A stretch of DNA of 64,000 nucleotides. Source: Mucilaginibacter achroorhodeus. Lineage in GTDB: Bacteria > Bacteroidota > Bacteroidia > Sphingobacteriales > Sphingobacteriaceae. Of this stretch, positions 63,048-64,000 are shown one piece after another (within the stretch, counting starts at the first letter, position 1; every line of letters begins with the position of its first letter). The notes beneath the pieces are model-generated. The model saw nothing but the letters and a program-made list of their open reading frames with translations, ran no database searches and was not told the DNA's origin. Location of the stretch: assembly GCF_007846095.1 (NCBI RefSeq), contig NZ_VOEI01000005.1, forward strand, positions 124,001-188,000, written 5' to 3'. The translations under genes and the position numbers were made by a program.

Positions 63048-64000
63048 ATGAAAAAATTACTCTTAGGATTAACCGCTGCAATCGCTGTTTTGGTTACCTC
63101 ATGCGGCAAGGATAAAGACATCAATCCCGGCACAGGTGGAGGTGGCACAAAACCGCCCGTAGATCCGCCCGTAACAGCTGTTGATTACCTGTCTTTGGCG
63201 AAAGAGACCAGAAATTTTATTTCCAATAATCTACTTACGTCAAACTTCAGCTACCGGGCCAACACGACCACCCACGCTAACAACTGTTATGAGTGGTATA
63301 ACGTAAGCCAGATATATGCTGATGCCGCACTCATCGCAGCGGGCGATGCTTCGCAAGCTACCTACATGAACAGGACTTTCCAGTTCATGGAGAACTTTTG
63401 GGATAAAACTGATCTGCGTGGGGGCTACTTTGCCTCAGTAAATCTTAACGGCACCGGCGCGGCCGGTGATAAGTTTGTTGATGATAATGGTCTTACCGGC
63501 ATGGTGTATCTTGAAGCTTATGAAGTTACCAATGGTGCTGATAAGCCGGCCTATCTTGCAAAAGCCAAAGCATGTGCCGACTGGTTGATAAACAGCGGCT
63601 TGTGGGATAGTACATATGGCGGGGGATTCTGGTGGAATACATCAAAACCCGATAAACCAACACAATCAAATGGCGTTGCCATGCAGCTTTTTGCGAAACT
63701 GTATATTCTTACCGGCGAGACCATTTACCGCGACTGGGCGTCGAAAGTGAATGATTGGTTAGTGATGAACATGTTTGATTCGGCAAGCGGGCTATACATC
63801 TGGAAAGTTGATGGCGGTGGTGCAGGCACTAAACATTATGAAAAATTCACTTATGATAATGCCATCATGCTGGAGGCTGACATTCTTTTTGGACAGGCGA
63901 TAAAAGATCCGTCCTATCTGGCAAAAGCGCAGGCTATAGGCAATGCAATGAATGCTGTGCTGTGGAACGCACAGTATAAGGGGTACATTTTCAACACCGA
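63048..64000 (+). CDS. GH76 alpha-1,6-mannanase lipoprotein (PUL 4; partial, C-terminus off window)
   Basis: The first 317 residues are visible. The start is ATG 63048 with a lipoprotein signal (LVTSC, cysteine near residue 19) and a glycine/proline-rich linker (PGTGGGGTKPPVDPPV). The (alpha/alpha)6 barrel shows the double aspartate Asp145-Asp146 in FVDDNGLTGMVYLEAY, GGGFWWNTSKPDKPTQSNGVAMQLFAKLY, and FTYDNAIMLEADILFG. This matches GH76-type mannanases, although it is clearly diverged from the GH76 of PUL 3 (DDN in place of DDMMWW). It would cut alpha-1,6-mannan at the surface. It ends the visible operon; more genes may follow beyond the window. Confidence 0.85.
   Translation, partial: MKKLLLGLTAAIAVLVTSCGKDKDINPGTGGGGTKPPVDPPVTAVDYLSLAKETRNFISNNLLTSNFSYRANTTTHANNCYEWYNVSQIYADAALIAAGDASQATYMNRTFQFMENFWDKTDLRGGYFASVNLNGTGAAGDKFVDDNGLTGMVYLEAYEVTNGADKPAYLAKAKACADWLINSGLWDSTYGGGFWWNTSKPDKPTQSNGVAMQLFAKLYILTGETIYRDWASKVNDWLVMNMFDSASGLYIWKVDGGGAGTKHYEKFTYDNAIMLEADILFGQAIKDPSYLAKAQAIGNAMNAVLWNAQYKGYIFNT

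Noticed and set aside
1..64000. CRISPR arrays, insertion sequences, ribosomal RNA genes
   Set aside because: No regularly spaced repeats, transposase motifs or rRNA-like stretches were seen on reading both strands; a similarity search was not possible.

Overview
This window looks like a chromosomal stretch of a Bacteroidota bacterium, most likely a Mucilaginibacter/Pedobacter-type Sphingobacteriaceae. The evidence is four SusC/SusD pairs, a hybrid two-component regulator, abundant lipoproteins, TAnnTTTG-type promoter boxes and a lack of strong Shine-Dalgarno sites. Most of it is polysaccharide utilisation loci (PULs). Between them sit a redox/metal-handling block and a double-glycine peptide secretion locus. 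All assignments were made by reading the sequence; no database search was run.

Layout. (1) 1-6.9 kb: a SusCD pair on the minus strand with a phospholipase C-like lipid-active protein downstream (cut by the window edge) and a divergent sialidase whose signal peptide is in another frame. (2) 6.9-14.7 kb: two VIT1/CCC1-type metal transporters, an outer-membrane protein, an OmpR/histidine kinase pair, a membrane cytochrome b, and a thioredoxin-ApbE-DUF4266-DUF3570 operon, which suggests extracytoplasmic flavin/thiol redox chemistry coupled to metal handling. (3) 14.9-17.5 kb: an exported M1 aminopeptidase. (4) 17.6-31.5 kb: PUL 2, with SusC-SusD-DUF3823-GH2 facing a divergent hybrid two-component system and a second GH2. 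(5) 32.0-38.9 kb: a peptide export locus consisting of a membrane VKOR-thioredoxin oxidase with a protease-dead C39-like head, a 75-residue GG-leader precursor with four cysteines, an exported TlpA-like thiol protein, a C39 peptidase-ABC exporter and an HlyD-type adaptor. (6) 39.4-51.6 kb: PUL 3, headed by a membrane-tethered regulator (kelch-like exterior, SARP/BTAD-like interior) followed by SusC-SusD-DUF3823, an unclassified putative glycosidase and a GH76 alpha-1,6-mannanase. (7) 51.7-52.7 kb: a tRNA 3'-end scar with its terminator and a Fic protein. (8) 52.8 kb to the end: PUL 4, with a divergent GntR regulator, a mannose-6-phosphate isomerase fusion, a sugar-porter MFS transporter, SusC-SusD-SusE and a second GH76 cut by the window end.

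How it works together. PULs 3 and 4 both point to alpha-mannan. Surface GH76 enzymes would cut the backbone, SusCD would import oligosaccharides, the MFS carrier would bring in monosaccharide, and the isomerase would pass mannose-6-phosphate to fructose-6-phosphate. A promoter (TTTG-N19-TATGTTTG) and overlapping TGTACAT/TTGTATAAT-like sites support GntR control of PUL 4. The most unusual part is the peptide locus, which appears dedicated to making, oxidising, trimming and exporting one small cysteine-containing peptide.
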